NCBI RefSeq assembly: GCF_009792295.1
Contig: NZ_CP039934.1
Location: 2,252,501-2,316,500, forward strand
Source of the DNA: Myroides fluvii
GTDB lineage: Bacteria > Bacteroidota > Bacteroidia > Flavobacteriales > Flavobacteriaceae
Direction of reading: 5' to 3'
DNA: 64,000 bases
Position 1 is the first letter of the stretch. The number at the start of each line of letters is the position of its first letter. The notes beneath the pieces are model-generated. The model ran no database searches. It worked only from the letters and a program-made list of their open reading frames with translations, and was not told where the DNA came from. Made by a program: the position numbers and the translations under genes. Shown here in pieces: positions 18,306 to 28,971 of the stretch.

Positions 18306-20003
18306 TTAATTAAATAATTGTTGGTAGGTGTTGCTGTATTTCTTTCTCAAACGCTGTTTGGTCTTTTTAACTGCGTCAATGGTAATTCCCAAAATATTAG
18401 CAGTTTCCTGATTGGTGAGATTTAATCGCTGTAGTAAGATTACACGTAAATTAGAGTCCGTTAAGTCCGGAAATGTCTCGATTAAATTCGCATAGTATTC
18501 CGGTTGTTCCGTTTGAAAGGTCTTTTTGAATACCAACCAACTCTCATCAGTCATCAAGTGAGAAGAAATAGTTTGCTCTAACTTCATGCGTTCCGTTTGT
18601 GACTTGACACTGGTTGAATCTTTAATTTTATTTAATTCAACCTCTAAAATATTAATCTGTTTTGTCTTTTCTGCCAAATACTCTTTGTAGGAGTCTAAGG
18701 AGTGATTAGTATCTTGCCATCTCTTTTCGGATTCAGCCATTTCTTGCTCAATCTTTTGAATATTCGATTCGTACATCGATGCTTGTTTAGTCAATTGTTT
18801 TCGGTATATTTTATACACAAAAATCAATACACAAACCAGTGAAAATGAAAGTGACAAGAAGAGTAAACGTTGATAATTTATTTTTTCATAGTGATAGCGC
18901 TCTGATTGTAGATGTAAATTGATGAGCTCTATTTCTGCATCCCAATTAATCTGGTCGATGGCTTTTTGTCCTTCTGTTTCGCTGATGTATTCATTGAGGG
19001 TTGTTAGATTTCTTCTATAGAGCAATTCGCGTTTTTCATCTTTTTCAGCTATAGATACCTCTAAAAGCAACTTCATGATGTCGTATTCAAACCCTTTGAC
19101 GTAATTTAAATTTTGGGTATAAGAAAAAGCCTCTAAAGCTGTTTTCTTTGTGTTTGCAACATCATTCTTATCCCAATAAACCTGTGCTAGGGATAACAAG
19201 GCAAACATCGTATTTTTTTTATCATCCACTTTTTTAGAAAGGGCAACATCCTCTTCCAAATAAGCAATCGCTTTCTCCCAATTTTGTTTATTGTTTTCGA
19301 TAATAGCCAGATCACCTAGAATTTTAGCATAGCGCAAAAGATCTCCCTGACTTTCCGCAAGGTTTTTGGCTTGTATTAAGTAAGGATAAGCCAAGGCCTC
19401 TTGTTTGTCTTTAATGGCAAAATTGCCAATCGCATTTAATAGGCTGGTGTAATTGATATTGTCTTTGGAGGTAAACTGAAGCGCTTTGGTTAGATAAGTG
19501 ATTCCCTGTTTGTATTTACCTATAGTGCCATAGAAATAACCAATTTTTCGATAAATGTCAGTAGGTTGTATCGTAATTTCCTCCGGATGATAATCTAAAA
19601 CATAGGCAACTTCACTATAGTAATTAGCAGCTTCTATATAATGATTATACGTATAGTAATAGAAGCCAATCTGCGTGTTAAACCAATGGGTGAGGTTTGG
19701 GAAATTTAAGTTTTCTATTTGTGTCTCAACTTCTTTTAATAACAAGGTCGTCTGCTCATTAAAAGCACCTAATTCTTCGGCTTTAATTTGTGCTTTTTTT
19801 ACCTTGAAGATGATGTTCAGGACGTCCTTGTTAATTGAATGTTGGTTTGTTGATTGCGCTTGAATAAGTTCTTCCAGTTTAGTGATATCCTCTACTTTGT
19901 GTAACGCTGTGAGTAATTGATTAATATGTAAAGCGGTATTTTCTTTTGTATTACTACAACTGTAAAAACACAATAAAATAATAAAGCACATTATTTTTTT
20001 CAT
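18306..20003 (-). CDS. Membrane-anchored TPR protein with C-terminal LuxR-type HTH (one-component regulator)
   Basis: A 565-residue protein. The N terminus (MKKIMCFIILLCFYSCSN) looks like a signal or lipoprotein peptide. Residues about 25-370 are helical repeats of TPR type (for example AANYYSEVAYVLDY, GKYKQGITYLTKALQF, AIAYLEEDVALSK). One transmembrane helix lies at about 380-400 (LLFLSLSFSLVCVLIFVYKIY), then a coiled coil (about 405-470), then an HTH at the C terminus (LTNQETANILGITIDAVKKTKQRLRKKY). This suggests a regulator with an outer TPR sensor and an inner DNA-binding part, a layout common in Bacteroidota. It is divergent from the giant surface-protein gene and may control it. Confidence 0.8.
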   Translation of the reverse strand: MKKIMCFIILLCFYSCSNTKENTALHINQLLTALHKVEDITKLEELIQAQSTNQHSINKDVLNIIFKVKKAQIKAEELGAFNEQTTLLLKEVETQIENLNFPNLTHWFNTQIGFYYYTYNHYIEAANYYSEVAYVLDYHPEEITIQPTDIYRKIGYFYGTIGKYKQGITYLTKALQFTSKDNINYTSLLNAIGNFAIKDKQEALAYPYLIQAKNLAESQGDLLRYAKILGDLAIIENNKQNWEKAIAYLEEDVALSKKVDDKKNTMFALLSLAQVYWDKNDVANTKKTALEAFSYTQNLNYVKGFEYDIMKLLLEVSIAEKDEKRELLYRRNLTTLNEYISETEGQKAIDQINWDAEIELINLHLQSERYHYEKINYQRLLFLSLSFSLVCVLIFVYKIYRKQLTKQASMYESNIQKIEQEMAESEKRWQDTNHSLDSYKEYLAEKTKQINILEVELNKIKDSTSVKSQTERMKLEQTISSHLMTDESWLVFKKTFQTEQPEYYANLIETFPDLTDSNLRVILLQRLNLTNQETANILGITIDAVKKTKQRLRKKYSNTYQQLFN

Positions 20004-20210
20004 AAATACCTAATTTAATAAAGTGAAGGGGACTGAAAAGTTAAATTTTACAATGTCTCCCCCTTTGTCCACCTCGATGTCCACCCCAAATATACTGTTT
20101 TTTTTAACAAAATGTTATATTTTGCTTAAGTTTTTGTATAGACACCTTTAGGCTTCAAAAACAAGAAACAATTAAAACAATTATTAATCATTATTTACTC
20201 TATTAATTTT

Positions 20211-23200
20211 ATGAAGCAGAAATTACTCTTAACGTGGCTGTTCTTACTCAGCTTTTCGTTATCGATGTTCTCCCAGATCCAAATTGGCTCCGGTACATCA
20301 ACTACTGATCGTATGCCGATTTATGGAAGGGATGGCTATAATGTTAGTCAACAAATCGTTTTGAATACGGAATATTCAGATCAGGATGGGATGGCAGGGA
20401 ATATCTCTAAAATAAAGTGGTTTGTAGATTCCTTTTCCCCGAATAGTGCGGAGTGGAATTTATGGGATGTGTATATCAGTCATACAACTAAAACCTCTTT
20501 TACAGGAAGTTCGGATTTTGTGCCTTTGACGGGTTTGACCCCTTTATTTAGTGGGACTATTAATCCTGTAGCAGGAGAATGGATGGAATTGACCTTAACT
20601 ACACCTTTTGATTATAACGGAGTAGATAATATATTAGTTACTGTAATTGAGAAACAGGCGGGATTTTCATCTTTTGAGGGTCGACCTTTTTTTAGAAGTT
20701 ATTCAGCAACAAATAGAGGTTTGTATGCTTCTCAGGATTCAGGACCTATTAATGTAGCAAATTTAAATTCTAGTGCAAATAAAACTAGAACGAGTACAGT
20801 GGCTCAAATACAAATTGTAGGGGCATTAAATCCCTGTCAAAAGCCAGAAAATTTAAGGATTTCAGGACTTACATCGACTACAGCTACTGTGAATTGGGTC
20901 AATAACTCTGCTGGTGCTTTGACGCAAGAGTATGAGGTGCGTACCAATACGGCTGTTGGAACAGCAACAGGCAGGGTGAGTACTGGGTCTGTTTCCAATG
21001 CGGAAGAACAAGTGGATTTGACTACGTTGACGCCGGACACGCTCTACTATTTTTATATCAGAACCAACTGTGAGGATGATGTTTCGTCGTCTTGGGCAAT
21101 GATTAGTTTCAAAACCCTATGTGGAGCGACTAATATTCCTTATGTCATGACGCTTTCTTCATCTTCTGTACTACCAAGTTGTATTACGGTGCAAGATGTA
21201 AATAATGACAGTAAAACCTGGACGGCTTCGAGTAAACCTTCGGGATCAGGATTTGTAGATGCAAATGTTATGAAATACAATATGCATACTACGAATGCTG
21301 CCAATGATTGGTTTTATACTCAAGGGCTGAATTTAGTAGCTGGACAAAGTTACCGAGTTCTATTTAAGTATAGAGATGCGGGGCAAGTAGATCGCTTGCG
21401 CGTAAGTTATGGAACAGGAGCAGTAAATACTGCCATGACACAGGAGTTGTTTATCACAGATACAGGAACAACAAATGCTACGGTTGCTAAATTTATTGAT
21501 TTTGTACCAGCAACAAGCGGCGTGTTTTATATTGGCTTTCAATCGTATTCAGACGCCAATAAGGGGTCTTGGTTTTTAGGAGATGTTAAAGTTGAACTGT
21601 CACCGAGTTGTATAGAACCTGCAGGAGCAAGTTTAACGAATGTGACAGCGAATACAGCTATTTTTAGCTGGCTAGCGTCTGGAAGTACACCAGCCAATGG
21701 ATATGCATATGAAGTTCGTACGGAAGGTAACCCAGGTGATGCTACTGGACGTGTAGCATCTGGAACTACAGCAGCAGGCGTAGTTACAGCAACAGTAAAT
21801 GGATTGACGGCTAATACGGCTTATAAATTTTATGTAAAAGCAGTGTGTTCCGCGACAGAGAGCAGTGTTTGGTCAGCAGTACTCGATTTTAGAACGTTAT
21901 GTACAGTTGAAAATGTACCGTATGTAATGGATATCAATTATGTAACTACACCCAATGTTCCGTTCTGTTTGACTGTTCAAGATGTAAATGCTGATAATAA
22001 AACATGGACCTCACATGATAAACCATCTGGGTCTCAGTTTAGGGCTACAAAAGTAATGGGATGCCCACATCATACAAGTAATGCAGCAAACGATTGGTTT
22101 TTTACGAATGCGATTAATTTAGTAGCAGGGCAAAGTTATCGATTGAAATTTAAATATTCACATGGTAATTGGGTCGAGAAATTACGCGTAAGCTATGGCA
22201 CTACTGCTGTGAATACAGGAATGACGACTGAATTATTCACGGTAACTACTGGTTCAAGTAGTACTACCGTTGAGAAAGTGATTGACTTTACACCAGCAAC
22301 AAGCGGAGTGTACTATATTGGTTTTCAGTCTTTTTCTGATCAGAATAAACTTACGCTATACGTAGGAGATGTTGAGTTAGATAAAACACCTACCTGTTTT
22401 GTTCCAGAAGTGATTACGGTGAATGATGCAACATTGACGTATGATACGGTTACCTTTACCTGGGCAGTGCCTGAACAAGCACCTGCTAATGGATACGAAT
22501 ATGAAATTCGCACTTCGGGTAATCCTGGAGAAGCAACGGGACGTGTAGCGACAGGAACGACCGCCGCGGGTGTATTAACGGCTACAGCCAATGGTTTATT
22601 ACCTTTGACAGACTATAAAATTTACATTAGATCCGTATGTGCAGGAACAGACAGAAGTGTATGGTCTCTGGCTCAAAATTTTAAAACAAAATGTTTACCT
22701 CCTTTGCTAGTATCAACGGTAGGTGGAACAATTTGTGGAGTAGGGGAAACAGATCTACAAGCGACTTATAATAATCCAAATAGTTTAGTTCGATGGTATG
22801 AAACTGCTACAAGTACCACTCTTCTAGGTACGGGGAATACATTTACTACTCCAGAACTTTCACAAACAACTTCATTCTGGGTAAGTGCATCAGCTGATGT
22901 TGTATTGAAAAATGTTGGAAAAGTTGCACCAATTGAAAATTCTACTTATGAAGGCACAGATACAGGAATTGTATTTACAGTTGCTGAAACAATAAAAATA
23001 ACAGGTGCCGATATTTATGCTACACGAGGAGGAACTATTAATGTTAAAATCACGAATAGTGCTGGGGTAGAATTGTATTCAACAGGTAATGTAACTATTC
23101 AGGCAAACGGTTTAACTACGCCTACTAGAGTACCTATGAATTTCGAGGTACAACCAGGTACGGGGTATCGTATGTTGATTAAAGCCTATTCAGGAGTGAG

Positions 23201-26200
23201 CTTGATTAGAGAATATAGTGCTTCGTTTCCTTATGTAGGTGAAGATAATACAGTTACACTTACAGGTGGTTATCTCTCAGGAGCAAGTTCTACGTATTAT
23301 TATTTTTATAATATTGGATATGAAGTGGGGTGTATGTCTCCTCGTACAGAAGTAGTGGCTACGGTAACTCCAGCACCAACCTTTACATTATCAACAGCAG
23401 AGTTAGAAATTTGTAGAGAACAAGACAGCAATGCAGTAACGATTACAGCTGGTGCTGCGAATTATGATACCTATGAGTGGCTACCTGCTACTGGTGTAAC
23501 GGGTAATGCTACAATAGGATGGGTTTTCTCACCAACAGAAACGACGGAGTATGTGTTAACTGTATCTCAATCGGAGGGTGTTTGTAAAGTTAAAAAAACT
23601 GTACAGGTTGTTGTAAAACCAACACCAGAAGTAAACGGTATGCTAACAGCAATAGAGTTATGTCCTGGAGCGGTAAGTGAAATGAATGCAGGTGCCGGTA
23701 GAAGTACTACTGCAATTTTTGGAACAGGAACCTCAGCGACAGGAACAACATCTTATCCGAATCCATTGTCTGCTTATTATGGTGGAGTGAAAACGCAAAT
23801 GTTGTATACCAAAGATGAATTATTAGCGAAAGGATTAAGTGCCGGAAGTGTGATTCAGACATTGGCTTTTGAATTAAATGCTTTTGCAGCTAATCAATGT
23901 AAAGATTTTACCATTCGCATGGGGCATACAACGAATACAGTGATGACCTTGGCAGATTTAGCTACATCGTCAACATTGACTTCAGTGTATAGCCAATCTT
24001 TTACTCCATCAGCTTCAGGTTTCGTAACATTTACATTAAATACTCCATTTACTTGGGATGGTACGAGTAATTTAATTATTGAAACGGTACACAATGCCGG
24101 AAATGGTGGAAATGGCTCCGGAACAACACATCGTTATACTACTACTACATTTGATAGTGTTGCTTATGGAGCATCTGATAGTGTTGCTGGAGGAATAGGT
24201 GGAATGGATGCTCGTACCTCATTTACTTCAAATGGGGTTTCAAAAAACAGACCAAACATTAAATTAGGATTCTCTTCTACACATCAGTATGCATGGGCTC
24301 CATTAACTGGACTATATACAAATCCAGAGGGAACTACGCCTTATACAGGGGATTCACGTAGAGTAGTATATGTAAAAACTACAACTCCACAGATTTATAC
24401 TTTAACAGCAAAAGATACTGAATCTTCATGCGAAATAACAAAAGAAGTTTCAGTAAATATTATAGACGTTGGAAGTTTTGAACTTGATCAAACAGTATTC
24501 TGTCAAACGGTTAATACAGCTGATATTCCATTGACGATCACAGGAACAGCAACGGCGAAATGGTACGGTTCAATGACGAGTACAGAAGCATTGACTTCAA
24601 TTACACAAACAGGAACGTATTATGTTGAATTAGTACTTGGTACCTGTCATGGTGTACGCGAAGCTGTGGAAATAGAAATTGTTAGACCTATTCTTCCAGT
24701 TGCAGCTGCAGATCAATCTTTATGTGAGGATACAACATTAGCTGATTTAGTGGTTACACTGGCTAATCGATATGAAAGTAAATGGTATGCTTCTGAAACA
24801 GCAACTGAAGTTTTACCTGATACAACAGTTTTAACGGATGGAACAACGTATTATGTAGCTAGTTATTTCCCTCAAGTTGGATGTGAATCTGAAAGAGTTG
24901 CGGTAACGGTTCATTTATCACGTACTCCAGCTCCAGTGGCTCCAAATGAGCAAAAATTCTGTTTAGTTAATGCACCAACTATCGCCGATTTAGAGGTAGA
25001 AGGAACGGCAGTAAAATGGTATGACGCTCCAGTAGGAGGAACATTGTTAACCAATGCAACAGCATTACAAGACGGAAACACATACTATGCTTCACAAAAG
25101 TTAAACAATTGTGAGAGTGATGTTAGAACAGCCGTACGTACTTTAGTTGAGGATATTTTACCTGCACCAATAGTTTCTGCAACAGATGTTTATTATACCT
25201 ATGGTGATTCACCAGTAGTTCTGGATGCTTCGCTTACAAGTGGAGATGAATTAGTGTGGTATGTAGGTGATGCAACAACGGGAAGTACAACTGCACCAAC
25301 GCCTTCAACAGCTGCAGTTGGAACAACAACATATTGGGTGAGCCAACGCATTATCAATGGATGTGAAAGTGCGCGTACAGAAGTTAAAGTACATGTAGCT
25401 CCAGCGGTGTTAACTGTTGTAGCTAATGATTTAACCAAAGTATACGGTCCAACAGATCCAACATTGACCTATACTATAACAGGATTTAAATTAACAGATA
25501 ATGAAAGTGTAGTAACAGGTAGACTAGCTAGAGTAGTTGGAGAAAATGTTGGAGATTATGCAATTGGTATTGGTAGTTTAAGTGCTGCGAATTATACGTT
25601 TGATTTTACAGCAGCAACCTTTACAATTACACCAGCTCCATTACGCGTGAATGCTAATGCGATGACTAAAGCTTATGGCCAAGTAGAACCTGCTTTAACG
25701 TTTTTCGGTACAGGGTATAAATTCAACGATGGCAATAGTTCTTTATTAGGAGCATTAGATAGAGAAGCGGGAGAGAATATAGGAACTTACGCAATTACAC
25801 AAGGTACGCTAACATCGCCAAACTATACGATTTCTTTTACAGGGAATACGTTTACAATTGTGGCAGCAGAATTGAAAATCATCTTCGGAAATCAAACAAA
25901 AGTATATGGAGATGCTGATCCTGCTTTAAATTACCGTGTACAAGGGCTAGCAAATGGGGATACCAATGCTGTTATTACTGGAACGTTAACACGTCAACCG
26001 GGAGAAAATGTAGGAACATATGCATACCAACAAGGAACAATTGCAACTACATCTAACTACCGCTTGCAGTTTGAATTAGGTAATTTGACAATTACGCCAG
26101 CAGACTTAATGATTGTACCAATCGCAGGACAATCGAAAATATACGGACAAGATGATTCTGTATTGAACTATACAGCAATTGGATTCAAATTCACCGATAC

Positions 26201-27833
26201 AACAGCTGTAATTAGCGGTTTACTAACAAGAGCAGTTGGTGAAATAGTACGTGTTTATCGTTATGAGATAGGTAGTTTAACTACACTTCACAATAATTAT
26301 AGCATTGTTCTTGATCAGACAAATACATTTGAGATTAAACCAGCACCTCTTACTATTGTTGTTGATGCAAATCAACGCAAGACATTTGGTTCAGCGGATC
26401 CAGTCTTTACATATAGACTTCAAGGATTACAGTTTAATGACCGAAATGTAAATGCAATTATTGGAAATTTAGGAAGAGTAGTAGGAGAAGCAGTGGGTGT
26501 TTATGCAATCAATCAAGGGACACTTGTAGCGAGAGCAAATTACTATATTGATTCATTCATCCCTTCAACGTTCGAAATCGTACAGAACGAAGTAGGAAAT
26601 GTAACGCTACCTTCAAAAACATTTACGTACGATGGTACTGTGAAAAGTCTTGCGGTAACAGGAGATTTAGCTCCTAATGCAGTGGTGACTTATGTCAATA
26701 ATAATCAAACGGAAGTTGGTGTTTATAATGTGAAAGCAATTATTGATTATGGACCGAATTTCGAAATAAAAGAGCTTGATGCGATATTGAGAATTGTCAA
26801 AGCAGAACAAGTGATTACGTTTGATGAATTAGGTACCGTGATTTTAGATGAGACACCATCATTCCAATTACAAGCTAGAGCAAGCTCTAGATTGCCAATT
26901 CGCTATGAAGTGACGTTTGAAGATCAACCAATATTAACATTGACACCATCAGGATTAGTAACGCCGTTACAAGTGGGTACAGCAACGATTACAGCGTACC
27001 AAGATGGCAACGAAAATTATTTACCTGCTAAGCCAGTTTCTAGAACTTTAATCATTAAGAGCAATGGAACAGAAATTACTGACTTAATAGTAGATGGTGT
27101 TTCTTATGGTAAAATTCAAGATGAAACTTATGTGTTGTTAGACTGTGAAACAAATAAAGATACAGTTACATTGGATGTTATTGTTCCTTTTGGAACAACA
27201 GTGAAGCCAAGCAATCACATTGTAGTAGATGTTAAATCAGTAGGATTACACAAACAAGAAATCGAAGTACTTTCAGAAGATGGTACGAAGAGTAAAAAGT
27301 ACACTGTAATTATCGATAAGCGTTTAGCTACAGCGAATGTAGTTTACGAGAAATACGAAAACGTATTGTTAGTAAACAATGATCCAGCAACAAATGGAGG
27401 CTATAACTTTGTGAAATTTGAGTGGTATAAAAACGACGAGTTAGTGGGTACACAACAAGCTTATTCTGCAGGTGATAAATATGGAGATAAGTTAGATCCA
27501 ACTGCAGTTTATTACGCTGTTCTTAAGTTGAAAAACGGAACGACGTTTACAACTTGTCCAATTGTATTAGAATTTGAAGCAGCAGATGAGTTACAAGTTT
27601 ATCCAAACCCTGTTCGAAAAACAGAGGCATTGAATGTTGTATTAGATTCTAAATCAGATTATGAAAACTCATACATTATTTATAATGTATTAGGACAAGC
27701 AGTGGCAAAAGGTGTATTCAACGGAAATAGAAAAGAGTTGAATTTACCAAGTACAATAACTACTGGATCTTATTTCTTAGTGTTGAAATCAGGAGGTAAA
27801 CACCAATCTGTTCAGTTCATCGTAAAAGAATAA
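20211..27833 (+). CDS. Giant T9SS-secreted surface protein with FN3, Ig-like and MBG domains
   Basis: A 2540-residue secreted protein. The signal peptide (MKQKLLLTWLFLLSFSLSMFSQ) is followed by an N-terminal beta domain. Three fibronectin type III modules come next (about 209-300, 465-560, 727-825), with two near-identical jelly-roll-like blocks between them (each with TVQDVN, NAANDWF and LVAGQSYR). Then come PKD/Ig-like modules (about 830-1730), including recurring SKWY/VKWYD elements. Five MBG-type repeats follow (about 1732-2126; each with a KVYG-like start and GENVG-like middle). The C terminus is a type A T9SS sorting domain from about 2459 (ELQVYPNPV...). It is probably exported by T9SS and attached to the cell surface as an adhesin; the ligand is unknown. 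Codon use resembles its neighbours. Confidence 0.88.
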   Translation: MKQKLLLTWLFLLSFSLSMFSQIQIGSGTSTTDRMPIYGRDGYNVSQQIVLNTEYSDQDGMAGNISKIKWFVDSFSPNSAEWNLWDVYISHTTKTSFTGSSDFVPLTGLTPLFSGTINPVAGEWMELTLTTPFDYNGVDNILVTVIEKQAGFSSFEGRPFFRSYSATNRGLYASQDSGPINVANLNSSANKTRTSTVAQIQIVGALNPCQKPENLRISGLTSTTATVNWVNNSAGALTQEYEVRTNTAVGTATGRVSTGSVSNAEEQVDLTTLTPDTLYYFYIRTNCEDDVSSSWAMISFKTLCGATNIPYVMTLSSSSVLPSCITVQDVNNDSKTWTASSKPSGSGFVDANVMKYNMHTTNAANDWFYTQGLNLVAGQSYRVLFKYRDAGQVDRLRVSYGTGAVNTAMTQELFITDTGTTNATVAKFIDFVPATSGVFYIGFQSYSDANKGSWFLGDVKVELSPSCIEPAGASLTNVTANTAIFSWLASGSTPANGYAYEVRTEGNPGDATGRVASGTTAAGVVTATVNGLTANTAYKFYVKAVCSATESSVWSAVLDFRTLCTVENVPYVMDINYVTTPNVPFCLTVQDVNADNKTWTSHDKPSGSQFRATKVMGCPHHTSNAANDWFFTNAINLVAGQSYRLKFKYSHGNWVEKLRVSYGTTAVNTGMTTELFTVTTGSSSTTVEKVIDFTPATSGVYYIGFQSFSDQNKLTLYVGDVELDKTPTCFVPEVITVNDATLTYDTVTFTWAVPEQAPANGYEYEIRTSGNPGEATGRVATGTTAAGVLTATANGLLPLTDYKIYIRSVCAGTDRSVWSLAQNFKTKCLPPLLVSTVGGTICGVGETDLQATYNNPNSLVRWYETATSTTLLGTGNTFTTPELSQTTSFWVSASADVVLKNVGKVAPIENSTYEGTDTGIVFTVAETIKITGADIYATRGGTINVKITNSAGVELYSTGNVTIQANGLTTPTRVPMNFEVQPGTGYRMLIKAYSGVSLIREYSASFPYVGEDNTVTLTGGYLSGASSTYYYFYNIGYEVGCMSPRTEVVATVTPAPTFTLSTAELEICREQDSNAVTITAGAANYDTYEWLPATGVTGNATIGWVFSPTETTEYVLTVSQSEGVCKVKKTVQVVVKPTPEVNGMLTAIELCPGAVSEMNAGAGRSTTAIFGTGTSATGTTSYPNPLSAYYGGVKTQMLYTKDELLAKGLSAGSVIQTLAFELNAFAANQCKDFTIRMGHTTNTVMTLADLATSSTLTSVYSQSFTPSASGFVTFTLNTPFTWDGTSNLIIETVHNAGNGGNGSGTTHRYTTTTFDSVAYGASDSVAGGIGGMDARTSFTSNGVSKNRPNIKLGFSSTHQYAWAPLTGLYTNPEGTTPYTGDSRRVVYVKTTTPQIYTLTAKDTESSCEITKEVSVNIIDVGSFELDQTVFCQTVNTADIPLTITGTATAKWYGSMTSTEALTSITQTGTYYVELVLGTCHGVREAVEIEIVRPILPVAAADQSLCEDTTLADLVVTLANRYESKWYASETATEVLPDTTVLTDGTTYYVASYFPQVGCESERVAVTVHLSRTPAPVAPNEQKFCLVNAPTIADLEVEGTAVKWYDAPVGGTLLTNATALQDGNTYYASQKLNNCESDVRTAVRTLVEDILPAPIVSATDVYYTYGDSPVVLDASLTSGDELVWYVGDATTGSTTAPTPSTAAVGTTTYWVSQRIINGCESARTEVKVHVAPAVLTVVANDLTKVYGPTDPTLTYTITGFKLTDNESVVTGRLARVVGENVGDYAIGIGSLSAANYTFDFTAATFTITPAPLRVNANAMTKAYGQVEPALTFFGTGYKFNDGNSSLLGALDREAGENIGTYAITQGTLTSPNYTISFTGNTFTIVAAELKIIFGNQTKVYGDADPALNYRVQGLANGDTNAVITGTLTRQPGENVGTYAYQQGTIATTSNYRLQFELGNLTITPADLMIVPIAGQSKIYGQDDSVLNYTAIGFKFTDTTAVISGLLTRAVGEIVRVYRYEIGSLTTLHNNYSIVLDQTNTFEIKPAPLTIVVDANQRKTFGSADPVFTYRLQGLQFNDRNVNAIIGNLGRVVGEAVGVYAINQGTLVARANYYIDSFIPSTFEIVQNEVGNVTLPSKTFTYDGTVKSLAVTGDLAPNAVVTYVNNNQTEVGVYNVKAIIDYGPNFEIKELDAILRIVKAEQVITFDELGTVILDETPSFQLQARASSRLPIRYEVTFEDQPILTLTPSGLVTPLQVGTATITAYQDGNENYLPAKPVSRTLIIKSNGTEITDLIVDGVSYGKIQDETYVLLDCETNKDTVTLDVIVPFGTTVKPSNHIVVDVKSVGLHKQEIEVLSEDGTKSKKYTVIIDKRLATANVVYEKYENVLLVNNDPATNGGYNFVKFEWYKNDELVGTQQAYSAGDKYGDKLDPTAVYYAVLKLKNGTTFTTCPIVLEFEAADELQVYPNPVRKTEALNVVLDSKSDYENSYIIYNVLGQAVAKGVFNGNRKELNLPSTITTGSYFLVLKSGGKHQSVQFIVKE

Positions 27834-27866
27834 AAGATAACGTAGATTTATTAATTTTAAATAGTT

Positions 27867-27900
27867 GTCAGGCGGGAGCACCGCGACCGCCTGATTTTTT
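27867..27900 (+). terminator. Terminator after the giant surface-protein gene
   Basis: GC-rich stem tcaggcgg / ccgcctga (27868-27894) and a T6 run. The next gene starts 13 bp later, so the barrel gene may be transcribed partly by readthrough. Confidence 0.8.
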
Positions 27901-27912
27901 AAAACGAATTTT

Positions 27913-28779
27913 ATGAGAAAAGTTATATATGTATTAAGTCTGTTTGGCTTGTGTTTGATTTCTCAAACGGCAGCAGCTCAATTCAATCCTTACTATTACA
28001 ATAAACACGAAGTTGGAGTAAGTGTACAAGGAGGATATTTGGGATTACAAAACAGCATGCCTTATGGTTTTAAATCGGATGGGGGGATGTCTTTTGGGGC
28101 TGGACTTCACTATGATTACCATTTGTCTCGCAAATTTAGCGTGGGAATTGGCGGAGTTTATACTATGAGTAATGCCAAATACGAAGCGAATCGCTATGAG
28201 GGAAGTATGCCTACAGTAGATTCAGAAGGTGCTAATTTTATCTTTAAGTACAAAACAAGTGCTGTGAATGAGAAGATGACACTAAATCAATTGAATATTC
28301 CAATTACGGTTGCCTATACCATGGACAATAATTTGTACTTCAGAACAGGAGTTCAAATAGGATTGAGTATGACAAGTGAAGTGGAAACTACGTTTAATCA
28401 TTTAGAAACAGAAGGTTATTTTCCGCAGTATAACTTGACTTTGCCTTTTCCGATACCGAATGGATTTGGCTCTTTCGGAACTCAGAAGCATACGAAAGAT
28501 GTGGACGTTAATACGAGAATTGCTTGGGTAGGAGAAGTAGGATATAAGTATGAATTAGCCGAAAGACAGAATTTGTATTTTGGCTTGTATTTTGATTTAG
28601 GATTAAATGATATAAAGAAATCGAATAGCGATACTGCTACTTCTTCTCTTCTTGGTTATCAACCAATTAAAGGGGAGAAAGAAGCTAAATTGGATTACAA
28701 TGCAGCCTATGATAATGCAACGTATAAATTAAAAACGTATGCTATCGGAATTAAAGTAAAATATGGTTTTGGTCTATAA
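27913..28779 (+). CDS. Outer-membrane beta-barrel protein
   Basis: A 288-residue protein with a signal peptide ending in QTAAAQF. Alternating amphipathic beta strands follow (VGVSVQGGYLGL, FGAGLHYDYHL, FSVGIGGVYTM, LYFRTGVQIGLSM, WVGEVGYKYEL, LYFGLYFDLGL), and a terminal strand ends in YAIGIKVKYGFGL. This is an OmpX/PorT-like 8-10 stranded barrel. It follows the giant T9SS protein on the same strand and could assist its display, as small barrel partners do for SprB-type adhesins, but I see no specific SprF/PorP signature. The function is unknown. Confidence 0.75.
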   Translation: MRKVIYVLSLFGLCLISQTAAAQFNPYYYNKHEVGVSVQGGYLGLQNSMPYGFKSDGGMSFGAGLHYDYHLSRKFSVGIGGVYTMSNAKYEANRYEGSMPTVDSEGANFIFKYKTSAVNEKMTLNQLNIPITVAYTMDNNLYFRTGVQIGLSMTSEVETTFNHLETEGYFPQYNLTLPFPIPNGFGSFGTQKHTKDVDVNTRIAWVGEVGYKYELAERQNLYFGLYFDLGLNDIKKSNSDTATSSLLGYQPIKGEKEAKLDYNAAYDNATYKLKTYAIGIKVKYGFGL

Positions 28780-28802
28780 TTGATTTTTTGTTTTAATTGT
28801 TT

Positions 28803-28834
28803 AGCACTCAATGATAAAAATTGAGTGCTTTTTT
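28803..28834 (+). terminator. Terminator after the barrel-protein gene
   Basis: Stem agcactcaat / attgagtgct plus T6. Confidence 0.8.
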
Positions 28835-28844
28835 AGGGAAAGAT

Positions 28845-28876
28845 AAGGGCGACTTGAGAAAGTCGCCCTTTCTTAT
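28845..28876 (+). terminator. Second terminator hairpin in tandem
   Basis: Stem aagggcgact / agtcgccctt just after the first terminator, with a short T stretch (tttcttatt). Confidence 0.6.
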
Positions 28877-28971
28877 TGTAGATGTTGAGTCAAGCATTGT
28901 TTTTTAATAAGGGGAACGTTCTCCTTTATATTAGCTTGCATTATTAATACTAGTACATGCATTTAATGCAT

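Noticed and set aside
28883..28948. 21-codon plus-strand ORF between two terminators
   Set aside because: No promoter match upstream, and the hairpin downstream has its T run in the opposite direction.
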